From assembly GCA_963706515.1 (NCBI GenBank), contig CAVPMW010000030.1:124001-188000 (forward strand): a stretch of 64,000 nucleotides of DNA, in the 5' to 3' direction. Shown piece after piece: positions 16,654 to 25,088 of this stretch. Each line of letters opens with the position of its first letter. Position 1 is the stretch's first letter. A program made the position numbers and the translations under genes. The DNA is from CAVPMW01 sp963706515 (GTDB lineage Bacteria > Chloroflexota > Anaerolineae > Anaerolineales > UBA4823). The notes below the pieces were generated by a model. That model was not told where the DNA came from. It worked only from the letters and a program-made list of their open reading frames with translations, and searched no databases.

Positions 16654-18008
16654 TGGCTTCGCACATCCTCGACTCCCAATTCCTCAAAGACCTTTACGGG
16701 ACTCCCGAAATGCGGGCTGTCTTTGACGATATGCATTTGCTGCAAAAATGGCTCGATACGGAAGTGGCCCTGGCACAGGCTGAGGCAGAACTGGGGATCA
16801 TCCCGGAGGCCGCTGCTGCGGAAATCACGCGGTGCGCCCGCGCCGGTCAGCTCGACCTGCCCCGCCTCAAGCAGCTGATCGATCAGACCGTACACCCCAT
16901 CGTGCCGGTCATCCGAGTTTTGCAACAGGCCTGCAGCGGGGATGCCGGCGAGTACATCCATTGGGGTGCGACCACGCAGGACATCATGGATACAGCGATG
17001 ATCCTGCAGATTAAGGAAGCTATCGCTATTCTTGAAGAGCGGCTGGCAAGTTTCGCGGTCGTTCTGAGCGAGTCTGCGTTGAAATACCGCGACTTGCTGA
17101 TGGCCGGGCGCACCCATGGCCAGCAAGCCCTGCCGGTCACTTTGGGATACAAAATAGCCGTCTGGCTCGCCGAAGTGGACCGGCACCGCACACGCCTGGC
17201 ACAAATCAAGCCGCGCGTACTGGTTGGAGAGTTTGGGGGTGCGGTAGGGACGCTGGCTTCTGTAACCGCTTCCGGTCTGCAAATCCAGCAGGGCATGATG
17301 GAGCGCCTGGGGTTGGGCGCGCCGGTCATCTCCTGGCATACCGCGCGCGATAATCTGGCGGAATTCGCCTCGATACTGAGCCTGATCGCGGCGACGATGG
17401 GTAAGATCGCTAACGAGATCATCAACCTGCAGCGCACCGAGATTGCCGAAGTGGAAGAGCCATTCAACGAGGGCAAAGTGGGATCGAGCACCATGCCGCA
17501 TAAGCGCAACCCGATGCTGTGCGAGGCAATCCTGGCCCTGGCGCGCTTGGTGATCCGCAGTACGCCAGCCGCAATGGACGCGATGATACAGGAACATGAG
17601 CGTGACTGGGTTGGCGACCATATCGAATGGGCCTATTTGCCCGAAATTTGCATCATGACCGATGGCGCCCTGCAGTTGACTGAGCGAGTGATTGCCGGAT
17701 TGAGAGTTTATCCGGAACGGATGCGGCTTAACCTTGAGCAAACGAATGGATTGATGCTCTCCGAAGCCATAATGCTGGCCCTGGCGCAGAAGATGGGGCG
17801 CCAGACCGCGCACGATGTGGTTTACGAGTGCGCCATGCGGGCGGTTGAGCAAGGATTGCCTTTCCGCCAAACCCTGGCTGAACATCCCAAGGTGGCCTCG
17901 CTCCTGACTGTCCAGGAGATTGAACGTTACCTCGATCCGGTTCACTATACAGGCTTAGCCGGGCAGTTTGTAGATCGTGTCGTACAAAATCACTCAGCAA
18001 TGGAGTAA
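16653..18008 (+). CDS. aspartase/fumarase-superfamily lyase (adenylosuccinate lyase / 3-carboxymuconate cycloisomerase-like)
   Basis: 451 residues. The superfamily signature GSSTMPHKRNP is near residue 280, with the mobile catalytic serine in that loop. HWGATTQDIMDT and RTHGQQALPVTLG carry the other conserved substrate-contact residues. Length and C-terminal domain fit the PurB/PcaB branch. In this catabolic operon a purine role is unlikely; beta-elimination from, or addition to, a dicarboxylate-like intermediate is more plausible. It is translationally coupled to the cupin, and the TPP E1 alpha gene begins 5 bp after its stop. The specific reaction is not determinable here. Confidence 0.85.
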   Translation: MASHILDSQFLKDLYGTPEMRAVFDDMHLLQKWLDTEVALAQAEAELGIIPEAAAAEITRCARAGQLDLPRLKQLIDQTVHPIVPVIRVLQQACSGDAGEYIHWGATTQDIMDTAMILQIKEAIAILEERLASFAVVLSESALKYRDLLMAGRTHGQQALPVTLGYKIAVWLAEVDRHRTRLAQIKPRVLVGEFGGAVGTLASVTASGLQIQQGMMERLGLGAPVISWHTARDNLAEFASILSLIAATMGKIANEIINLQRTEIAEVEEPFNEGKVGSSTMPHKRNPMLCEAILALARLVIRSTPAAMDAMIQEHERDWVGDHIEWAYLPEICIMTDGALQLTERVIAGLRVYPERMRLNLEQTNGLMLSEAIMLALAQKMGRQTAHDVVYECAMRAVEQGLPFRQTLAEHPKVASLLTVQEIERYLDPVHYTGLAGQFVDRVVQNHSAME

Positions 18009-18013
18009 AAAAT

Positions 18014-18970
18014 ATGCCTCTTTCCGTCAATCGTCTGCCAGACGCCTACCGGCAGATGCTCATCATCCGCAAGTTTGAGGAAGCCATCCGCGATCTTTAC
18101 CAGAACGGCAAGATTCGCGGCTCATTCCATCCTTGTGTGGGTCAGGAAGCCACAGCGGTCGGCGGCTGTTGGGCGCTGCGCAAGGAAGATTACCTGACCT
18201 GCACCTATCGCGGGCATGGACACGCGCTTGCCAAAGGCTTGAGCGTACGAGCAGCCATGGCTGAAATGTTGGGCAAAGCCACAGGGTGTTCCAAAGGCAA
18301 GGGTGGATCGATGCATTTCACCGACCCGTCGGTAGGTTTACTGGGAGCGAATGCCATTGTCGCAGCCGGTGTGCCGCACGCAGCCGGAGCTGCACTGGCA
18401 GCCCAGCTGCAGAAGCAGGATCGGGTGGGGCTGACTTTCTTTGGGGAAGGCGCGGTCAATCAGGGGGTGTTTTTCGAGACCTTGAACCTGGCGGCGGTCT
18501 GGAAATTGCCGGTTATTTTTGTGTGCGAGAACAACCTCTACTCGGAGATGACCCCATCGCATGAAACCACATCTACTGTGGAAACGTACAAACGCGGCGG
18601 CTCGTTCGGGATGCCGGCAGCCGTGGTGGATGGCAATGATGTCGAGGCAATGTACGCTGCAGTCGAAGAAGCCGCAGACCGCGCTCGTTCCGGGGGCGGA
18701 CCAACCTACATCGAGGCGATGACCTATCGCCTTTGGGGTCACATGATGGGCGACCCGGAAGTCTACCGGACGAAAGAGGAGGTAGCACAGGCACGCGAAA
18801 ATGAGCCGATTGCCCGTCTGGGGCAGCGCCTGAAGCAGCTCGGATACAGCGACGCCGACCTGACCAGACTCGAGGCAGAGGCGGAAGCTGTGATTGCTGA
18901 TGCCCTCCAGTTCGCTGAAAACAGCCCTGCCCCTCTTCCCAGCGAGGCATTTACGGACGTGTTTGCGTAA
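18014..18970 (+). CDS. TPP-dependent 2-oxoacid/acetoin dehydrogenase E1 subunit alpha
   Basis: 318 residues, the alpha chain of a heterotetrameric E1 (PdhA/AcoA type). The TPP-binding segment begins GEGAVNQGVFFETLNLA and ends in the Asn pair of FVCENNLYSEM; GEG replaces the usual GDG, as in many acetoin-type enzymes. The phosphorylation-loop-equivalent region GKGGSMHF is present. It decarboxylates a 2-oxoacid or cleaves acetoin and hands the acyl group to a lipoyl E2 (family knowledge). The beta subunit follows 11 bp downstream, but neither E2 (lipoyl acyltransferase) nor E3 is in the window. Confidence 0.9.
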   Translation: MPLSVNRLPDAYRQMLIIRKFEEAIRDLYQNGKIRGSFHPCVGQEATAVGGCWALRKEDYLTCTYRGHGHALAKGLSVRAAMAEMLGKATGCSKGKGGSMHFTDPSVGLLGANAIVAAGVPHAAGAALAAQLQKQDRVGLTFFGEGAVNQGVFFETLNLAAVWKLPVIFVCENNLYSEMTPSHETTSTVETYKRGGSFGMPAAVVDGNDVEAMYAAVEEAADRARSGGGPTYIEAMTYRLWGHMMGDPEVYRTKEEVAQARENEPIARLGQRLKQLGYSDADLTRLEAEAEAVIADALQFAENSPAPLPSEAFTDVFA

Positions 18971-18981
18971 GGGAGAAGCGT

Positions 18982-19953
18982 ATGCCAATTTTGACTTATG
19001 CTCAGGCTCTCAATGAAGCCCTGCGTGAGGAAATGCAAGCCGACCCGCGCGTATTTCTTATGGGCGAAGATATCGGCCTCCACGGCGGCATCTTTCGTGT
19101 CACCAAGGATTTGATGGACGAGTTTGGCGCCGAACGGGTGCGCGATACGCCGATCAGCGAAGCCGGGTTCGTAGGGCTCGGAATCGGGTCGGCGCTGGTC
19201 GGAATGCGCCCGGTGGTCGAGCTGCTGTTCATGGATTTCGCGCTGGTTTCCGCCGACCAGATTGTGAACCAGGCTGCCAAGCTGCGCTATATGTCAGGTG
19301 GGGTTGTCTCAGTGCCGATCGTGATCCGCGCTCAACAAGGAGGCGGGCGCGGCAATGGGGCGCAACATTCGCAATCTTTTGATAGCTGGTTCGCCCAGAT
19401 CCCAGGTCTTATCACGGTCGCGCCTTCCACACCCGCGGATGCAAAAGGCTTGCTCAAATCTGCCATCCGGTCTGACAATCCGGTCGTCTTCCTCGAACAC
19501 AAGCTGCTTTACAACACCAAAGGTGAGGTTCCAGCGGGCGAGCATATTGTTCCGATCGGCAAAGCGGATGTGAAGCGCGTGGGGCGCGATATAACCATTG
19601 TCACTTACTCGCGCACCGTGCTGTTTGCCCTGGAAGCCGCCGAGCAGCTTTCGCGCAGCGGCATTGAAGCCGAGGTGATCGATCTGCGCACGATTGAGCC
19701 GCTGGATATGGACACGATCCTGGAATCGATCCGCGGTACGGTGAGGCTGCTGGTCGTGCACGAATCGCATACGAACTGCGGCTTAGGCGCGGAGATCATT
19801 GCCCGTGTCAACGAACAGGCACCGGATACTTTGATCACGCCTGCTCGCCGGCTCGGCGCAAAGCATGTGCCTATCCCGGTGGCAGAGCCTTTGGAAAACG
19901 CAGTCCTGCCGCAGGTTTCCGATATCGTAAAGATCGTGGAAGACATGATGTAA
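18982..19953 (+). CDS. TPP-dependent 2-oxoacid/acetoin dehydrogenase E1 subunit beta
   Basis: 323 residues, the transketolase central plus C-terminal domain arrangement of E1 beta. Landmarks are FLMGEDIGLHGGIFRVT, the SEAGFVGLGIGSAL segment with the conserved Glu, the QQGGGRGNGAQHSQS loop, and the C-terminal VVHESHTNCGLGAEI. It forms the alpha2beta2 E1 with the upstream subunit. ATG 18982 has GGGAGAAG upstream. It is followed after 12 bp by the VOC gene in the same operon. Confidence 0.9.
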   Translation: MPILTYAQALNEALREEMQADPRVFLMGEDIGLHGGIFRVTKDLMDEFGAERVRDTPISEAGFVGLGIGSALVGMRPVVELLFMDFALVSADQIVNQAAKLRYMSGGVVSVPIVIRAQQGGGRGNGAQHSQSFDSWFAQIPGLITVAPSTPADAKGLLKSAIRSDNPVVFLEHKLLYNTKGEVPAGEHIVPIGKADVKRVGRDITIVTYSRTVLFALEAAEQLSRSGIEAEVIDLRTIEPLDMDTILESIRGTVRLLVVHESHTNCGLGAEIIARVNEQAPDTLITPARRLGAKHVPIPVAEPLENAVLPQVSDIVKIVEDMM

Positions 19954-19965
19954 AGGAGCCCGGTC

Positions 19966-20430
19966 ATGATCCAAGGTTTCTGGCATGTTTCATTTACCGT
20001 CCGCGACATTGACGCTGCGGTCAAGTGGTACACCGAGGTATTGGGCCTGGAGTACGTTCGCTCTCAAGAGCAGGCGAACGAATATACCGATAAGCTGGTT
20101 GCCTTTAAGAATGCCCATCTCAAGGTGGCACAGCTAAGAGTGCCGGGCGAGACCATCCCGCTCTCGCGCCATCACATTGAATTGGTGGAATATGTCCACC
20201 CGCGCGGCGACGATATTCCCCTGGATACCAACCGCACGGGCGTGGGTCACTGGGCTTTCATGGTGGATGACATCCACAAAGAATTCGCAAGGATGAAAGC
20301 GCTGGGCGTGAACTTCAAGGCAGATAAGCCGGTTGCCATCGAAGCCGGCGTCAACAAAGGCGGCTACACCGTCTATTTTACAGATCCCGATGGGATCACG
20401 CTCGAATTGATCCAGCCGCCTCCTCCGTGA
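19966..20430 (+). CDS. VOC-superfamily (glyoxalase I-like) protein
   Basis: 154 residues with two beta-alpha-beta-beta-beta modules. Likely metal ligands are His in GFWHVSFTVRD, Glu in RHHIELVEY, His in GVGHWAFMV and Glu in GITLELIQ. ATG 19966 follows AAAGGAG. Members include glyoxalase, methylmalonyl-CoA epimerase and dioxygenases. The closest pattern is the single-chain epimerase/lyase type, but the reaction cannot be assigned. It lies between the E1 beta gene and an oxidoreductase gene of the GntR-led operon. Confidence 0.85.
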   Translation: MIQGFWHVSFTVRDIDAAVKWYTEVLGLEYVRSQEQANEYTDKLVAFKNAHLKVAQLRVPGETIPLSRHHIELVEYVHPRGDDIPLDTNRTGVGHWAFMVDDIHKEFARMKALGVNFKADKPVAIEAGVNKGGYTVYFTDPDGITLELIQPPPP

Positions 20431-20467
20431 GCTGCTTGTGGGTGATCGATAATTGGAGATACTGAAA

Positions 20468-21553
20468 ATGAGCGAATTAACCTTTGTCACCAGGCTGCCC
20501 ATGCCTGAACAACCACACCCGATCGTGATCATCGGCGCGGGAGGCATCGTCAATGACGCGCACCTGCCCGCTTACCGCAAAGCAGGTTTTATTGTGGAAA
20601 GTATTTTCGATATTGACCAGGCGCGCGCCCAGCGCACGGCGAGCGCTTTCGAGATATCAAAGGTTTACAGATCTCTCGATGAATCCATCGAATCAGCGCC
20701 ACCCGGGGCAGTGTACGACATCGCCGTACCCGCTTCGGCTATCCTCGATGTTCTGCCGCATCTTCCGGACGGCGCCGGCGCTCTGATCCAGAAACCGATG
20801 GGGGAGAACCAGCAGACCGCGCGCGCTATCCGCGATCTGTGCCATGCTAAGAACTTGAAGGCAGGCATCAACTTTCAGCTGCGCTATGCACCCTTTGTTC
20901 TGGCAGCCCGCAGCATCATTGAGCAGGGAGCCATCGGTGAGCTGCACGATATGGAAGTGCGGGTTACCGCATACACCCCCTGGCATCTGTGGACGTTCCT
21001 GGAGACAGTCCCATTTGCCGAGATCATTTACCACAGCATTCATTACCTTGACTTGATGCGCTCTTTTCTCGGCGATCCGCTAGGAGTGTACGCCAAATCG
21101 GTCAAACATCCCAAGGCCGCACGCATCGATGGGACGAGCAGCGATTACGCGCTGGATTATGGTGATTTTGTGCGCTCGGTCATCACCACCAACCACCATC
21201 ATGAATATGGGCCGAAACACCAGGAAAGTTACGTCAAGTGGGAAGGCTCGGAAGGCGCCGTTTTTGGTCTGATGGGTCTAATGCTGAACTACCCGAAAGG
21301 CGTTCCAGACCAGCTGGAATACTGCCTGCTGCGCGAAGGCAAACAGCCAGAATGGATTCCGGTGCCGCTGCCCGGAAACTGGTTCCCGGATGCTTTCATG
21401 GGTACCATGGCTGCTTTACAGCGTTATGCAGAAGGCAGCACAGACTGTATGGACACTTCAGTAGACGATGCTTACCGCACCATGTTACTGGTGGATGCTG
21501 CCTGCCAATCCAGCCAGTCGGGCGGTGTGTCTTTTGCGCCGCCGGCAGATTAG
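20468..21553 (+). CDS. Gfo/Idh/MocA family oxidoreductase
   Basis: 361 residues from ATG 20468 with GGAGA upstream; an in-frame TTG at 20453 is less likely. The Rossmann motif GAGGIVNDAHLP lies in the N-terminal NAD(P) domain. The usual EKP catalytic lysine motif reads QKP (ALIQKPMGEN), with lysine kept. The C-terminal beta-sheet domain carries the IYHSIHYLDLMR helix with the expected His. It oxidises or reduces a sugar-like substrate. Last gene of the GntR-led operon; the next 190 bp before the DeoR promoter hold no gene. Confidence 0.87.
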   Translation: MSELTFVTRLPMPEQPHPIVIIGAGGIVNDAHLPAYRKAGFIVESIFDIDQARAQRTASAFEISKVYRSLDESIESAPPGAVYDIAVPASAILDVLPHLPDGAGALIQKPMGENQQTARAIRDLCHAKNLKAGINFQLRYAPFVLAARSIIEQGAIGELHDMEVRVTAYTPWHLWTFLETVPFAEIIYHSIHYLDLMRSFLGDPLGVYAKSVKHPKAARIDGTSSDYALDYGDFVRSVITTNHHHEYGPKHQESYVKWEGSEGAVFGLMGLMLNYPKGVPDQLEYCLLREGKQPEWIPVPLPGNWFPDAFMGTMAALQRYAEGSTDCMDTSVDDAYRTMLLVDAACQSSQSGGVSFAPPAD

Positions 21554-21743
21554 GAAGGCAGGGAAGATAGGTGAGGACCCGGTGATGGACTTTTCTGTCG
21601 AGGAGTAAAATGGAGGTTAATGGATTCCCTAAAGAATAATGAGGTAAGCCGGATGTCAGGGGGTAAATAATCAAAAGGCAATAATGATATATGTCACGAA
21701 GTATTGGTGACAATTTTGTGTTTATTGTTCTATTGGCTGCCAA

Positions 21744-21799
21744 TTGACAACGATGCTTAAAAACTATATAGTGTTATTGTGTTGATTTGACAAAATAAC
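21744..21799 (+). promoter_or_regulatory. promoter and inverted-repeat operator upstream of deoR-type gene
   Basis: TTGACA (21744-21749), a 17-bp spacer, TATAGT (21767-21772). Directly after it lies an inverted repeat, GTTATTGTGT (21773-21782) and ACAAAATAAC (21790-21799), with one mismatch and a 7-base spacer. It is well placed for autoregulation by the DeoR protein. The rest of 21554-21828 shows nothing else I recognise. Confidence 0.55.
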
Positions 21800-21828
21800 C
21801 CCAAAAAACGAAAAGGTTTGCCGCTGTC

Positions 21829-22599
21829 TTGACCACCTACGAACGCAGGCAATCGATCGTCCAGCTTTTCCAGAAACAGTCCGGTTTGCGTGTTGCAGAC
21901 CTGGCGAAAGCGTTGGATGTATCGAAAGGTACCATACGGAATGATTTGGATGCGCTCGAAGCGAAAGGGCTTTTAACCCGTGTCCATGGCGGAGCGGTTT
22001 TGAGCAGGCAGCCTTCCCAGTTCGACTATTCATTCATTATCCGCTATCACGAACACGTCGAAGCCAAGTCAATGATGGCCCGCGCCGCGGCGGTGCTTGT
22101 CGAAGACGGAGATTCGATTTTGCTGGATGCAAGCACAACGGTCTATTACCTGGCCCAGGAATTGTTAAATTGCCATCACCTGCGGGTGATGACAAATGGA
22201 GTCGATGTCGCCAGGCTGTTGGCGAAGGATTCCACCAATACAGTGATTTTGCTAGGCGGGGTTGTTTCTTCCAATGGATCGTCAGTCACAGGCTCTCTGA
22301 GCGAACAAATCATCCGTAATTTGCACGTCCAGAAGGCGTTTGTCTCGTGCAGCGGATTTAGCCTGGAGCGCGGGCTTACGGATGTCCATCTTTCCGAGGC
22401 CCAGCTTAAAAGCATCGGTATTGCCACTGCCCGTGAAGTAATTGCATTGGTCGACTCATCTAAGATAGGCAAGGAAGATTTAACCCCCTTTGCCACAATC
22501 GACCAGATTGCCCATTTATATACCGATTCCGGCATCAGCGAAACCTGGGAAATGCGGCTGAAAAATGCCGGCGTTTCCTTTACGGTTTGCCACGCGTGA
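21829..22599 (+). CDS. DeoR family transcriptional regulator
   Basis: 256 residues from TTG 21829 (AAAAGG upstream). The N-terminal DeoR winged helix is clear (YERRQSIVQLFQKQSGLRVA, then GTIRNDLDALEAKGLLTRVH, GGAV). The C-terminal phosphosugar-sensing domain has ILLDASTTVYYLAQEL, VILLGGVVSSNGSSVTG and the typical VDSSKIGKEDL. It represses sugar genes until a phosphorylated sugar binds (family knowledge). It is the first gene of the plus-strand set that runs to 30371, so it is the likely regulator of that cluster. Confidence 0.9.
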   Translation: MTTYERRQSIVQLFQKQSGLRVADLAKALDVSKGTIRNDLDALEAKGLLTRVHGGAVLSRQPSQFDYSFIIRYHEHVEAKSMMARAAAVLVEDGDSILLDASTTVYYLAQELLNCHHLRVMTNGVDVARLLAKDSTNTVILLGGVVSSNGSSVTGSLSEQIIRNLHVQKAFVSCSGFSLERGLTDVHLSEAQLKSIGIATAREVIALVDSSKIGKEDLTPFATIDQIAHLYTDSGISETWEMRLKNAGVSFTVCHA

Positions 22600-22690
22600 T
22601 AGAAATATTAAAGAAAAGCAAATTAGGTCTTGCGGTAAATCCTTTCTGAACCGCGAATGTCTTAGGTCAATTAAAAAAGGAGAATGACTG

Positions 22691-23014
22691 ATGAAAAGGT
22701 TTGGACAGGTCATTGGCGTAAAACCCGAAACGTTCGACCAATACGTCAAGTACCATGCTGCCGTGTGGCCCGAAGTTCTGCAAATGATATCTGAATGCAA
22801 CATTCGCAACTACTCCATCTTTCATAAAGACGGAGTTCTGTTTGCCTATTTCGAATATACTGGCGCTGATTTTGACGCCGATATGAAGAAAATGGGCGAC
22901 GATCCCAAGACCCAGGAATGGTGGGCCATCATGATGCCCATGCAGGAACCCCTCAAGACGCGGGCGGAGGGTGAATGGTGGTCAACGATGCAGGAAGTTT
23001 TCCACACGGACTAG
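22691..23014 (+). CDS. rhaM: L-rhamnose mutarotase family protein
   Basis: 107 residues, the typical length for RhaM (COG3254). The conserved YHAAVWPEV near residue 22 carries the catalytic His, NYSIFHKDGVLFAYFEY the following strands, and EWWAIMMPMQ the C-terminal helix. RhaM interconverts alpha and beta anomers of L-rhamnose, and relatives act on other 6-deoxy sugars. ATG 22691 has AAGGAG upstream. It is followed 12 bp later by a URO-D homologue in one operon. This is the best clue that the imported substrate is a deoxy sugar or a derivative of one. No isomerase, kinase or aldolase for rhamnose is in the window. Confidence 0.88.
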   Translation: MKRFGQVIGVKPETFDQYVKYHAAVWPEVLQMISECNIRNYSIFHKDGVLFAYFEYTGADFDADMKKMGDDPKTQEWWAIMMPMQEPLKTRAEGEWWSTMQEVFHTD

Positions 23015-23026
23015 CGAGGACGATCC

Positions 23027-24196
23027 ATGGAGAGAACCGAAAACTGTTTAAAGAAATTGGAACGCATGAATAAGGCCCTCAGGCACGAGGAGCCCGATCG
23101 TGTTCCTGTCAGTGATTTCTTCTGGGGGAGTTTCCTGGAGCGCTGGCGCAATGAAAAAGGTCTGCCCGCGGATACCGATGTCTATCAATATTATGACCTC
23201 GACTGGCTCGTGACCACCCATAACATGGATCCTCACATCAAGGATTTCGAGATCCTGCACGAGAATGAAGAGGAAGTCGTTGTTCGCACCGGTTTCGAGG
23301 CGGTGCTGCGCAAGAAATTTGCCGATCCCATGCCCGAGTTCACCCATTTCGAGACCGATACCATCGAAAAGGCCGAGGCTTTTGAGTTCGATGATCCTGC
23401 CGACCCGCGGCGCTTTTTCAGCGGCGGTGACAATCAAATCGGCGGCGTGGGCGATGGCTATGCCCGCAACCTGCCGCCCTGGATCGAGACGGTCAAGCTA
23501 AACCGCCCGAACATCCCTGTTTATGGCAGCCAATGCGAGGCCAATGAATACATGACCCGCATTGTTGGCGGGCAGAACCTGCTGCTCTGGGCCGGACTTT
23601 ATCCCGATCGCTTCGGCCAGTTCGTCAAGCGCACCAACGAGTGGGCGCTCGAGATGCTAAAGGCTCTGATCAAGGCTGCTGATGGCCTGATCGATGGTAT
23701 GGTCATCTGGGGTGATGTCGCCTACCGCAAAGACCTTTTCTTCAACCCCGATTACTGGAGAAAATGGTACAAGCCCGGTCTGGCAGCCATGGTCGCTGCC
23801 TGCCACGCGGCCGGACTGCCCGTTATTTACCACGGCTGTGGCAACGTGCGCCGTATTTTTGAAGATTTTATCGAAGTTGGCATCGATGCCTACAACCCGC
23901 TGGAGGCCAAAGCAGGCATGGATGTCGTTGACCTGCGCCGCACATACGGTCACCGGATTGCTTTCTGCGGTAATATGAATGTAATGGAATGGGCCGGGTG
24001 CAGCCAGGCAGAATTGAAGCCGATCGTCCTGCGCAAGCTGAATGCTGCCAAGGGCGGCGGGATGATTTTCCAGTCCGACCATTCCGTCCCCAGCAATATC
24101 TCTGCCGAGAACTACGAGTATGTGGTTAACCTGGTGCGTGAATATGGTCAATACCCGCTGCAGCTCGGCGATTACGATATCCCTGACCTGAACTGA
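23027..24196 (+). CDS. URO-D family protein, probable corrinoid-linked methyltransferase
   Basis: 389 residues. N-terminal NKALRHEEPDRVPV matches the start of URO-D/MtaA proteins. The zinc-ligand motif H-x-C-G is present as YHGCGNVRRIF near residue 270, followed by YNPLEAKAGMDVV and FCGNMNVMEWAGC with candidate further cysteines. HxCG is the methyltransferase signature (MtaA, MtbA, CmuA), not that of HemE. It sits between the rhaM homologue and a creatininase-family gene, and upstream of a corrinoid protein, so transfer of a methyl group from an imported substrate to the corrinoid is a reasonable role. Substrate unknown. Confidence 0.83.
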   Translation: MERTENCLKKLERMNKALRHEEPDRVPVSDFFWGSFLERWRNEKGLPADTDVYQYYDLDWLVTTHNMDPHIKDFEILHENEEEVVVRTGFEAVLRKKFADPMPEFTHFETDTIEKAEAFEFDDPADPRRFFSGGDNQIGGVGDGYARNLPPWIETVKLNRPNIPVYGSQCEANEYMTRIVGGQNLLLWAGLYPDRFGQFVKRTNEWALEMLKALIKAADGLIDGMVIWGDVAYRKDLFFNPDYWRKWYKPGLAAMVAACHAAGLPVIYHGCGNVRRIFEDFIEVGIDAYNPLEAKAGMDVVDLRRTYGHRIAFCGNMNVMEWAGCSQAELKPIVLRKLNAAKGGGMIFQSDHSVPSNISAENYEYVVNLVREYGQYPLQLGDYDIPDLN

Positions 24197-24222
24197 TGGT
24201 TATCAGCTTACAATAGAGACCA

Positions 24223-24991
24223 ATGCGTTTACAGTACCTGCTGCCCGACCAATTCAAAAAAGCCATCAACGAAGGTTGGCCCCTGCTGGTGCCTGCCGGC
24301 TGCATCGAGTACCACGGTCCCGCACCTGGCCTTGGGGCTGGATACGCTGATCGTCGATGAGCTCATGGAGCGGGTATCTGCGCGCATCAACTGCATCATC
24401 GCCCCGCCTTTTTGGTACGGACCAACCGGCTCTGCGGTCAGCGGTCCGGAACAGGGAACGCTGGATGTCTCTACAGAACGCTTTGGCCGGCACGCCAGGG
24501 ATGTGTTGAGCAGCTTCTGGGACATGAATTTCAAATGGATCATCGTTTGCATCCACCATCAAGGGCTGGATGGGCCAGAGTCGCTGGCTTTGCGTCAGGC
24601 TGCAGCCGAAGTCACCTTTGAAAAAACCCGCCAGGGACGCGGGGATGCCTGGTGGGGAAAAGCCCCACTGGCGCCAGAAGACAATGTCTTCGAGCGCATT
24701 CAGGTCTGGCCATCGGTGTTGCCTGATGCAGCCTCCAAGGGCGTGGTAATGGCGGATCACGCCGGCTACTACGAGACCTCGCTGTTGATGGCCGTTCGCC
24801 CAGAGCTGGTCCAACTCGATTTTCTCGGACTGGATGCACCCTGGTTCAGCCGGGATGCCCGGAAGGCCAGCATTCAAGCAGGTGAGCAAATGTGGCAGTC
24901 GATGGTCGACGCCTGGGTGCAAGACCTTTCCAGGCTGATCCGCCCTAAACGACCTTCTCCCCAAGATGTAACCATCCAAGGTCTTTTCTGA
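24223..24991 (+). CDS. creatininase-family amidohydrolase, one frame break near the N-terminus
   Basis: ATG 24223 begins MRLQYLLPDQFKKAINEGW. The metal site EYHGP is followed, after one extra base near 24318 (GGTCCC-G-CACCTG), by HLALGLDTLIVDEL, giving the family motif E-x-H-G-P-H-L-x-x-x-x-D. The C-terminal Glu is in DHAGYYETSLLMAVRP. Joined length is about 255 residues, as expected. The superfamily contains creatininase, F420 and riboflavin-pathway amidohydrolases and several sugar-operon members of unknown role. It follows the URO-D gene by 26 bp and precedes the importer genes. Classified by family only. Confidence 0.82.
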
Positions 24992-25088
24992 CAGGAGGTG
25001 ACCAATCAAATATGCCTAATCGGTAACCAATTTACATTTTAGCCACCGATAACATCTAGACGATATGATCTATAAAAAGGAGAGAATG

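Noticed and set aside
16506..17945. Long open frame (479 codons) on the minus strand
   Set aside because: Antisense shadow of the lyase gene at 16653-18008, which has the GSSTMPHKRNP signature; the minus translation has no recognisable motifs.
23027..24196. Heme-biosynthetic uroporphyrinogen decarboxylase (HemE)
   Set aside because: The H-x-C-G zinc motif and the neighbours (corrinoid protein, importer, mutarotase) point to the methyltransferase branch.
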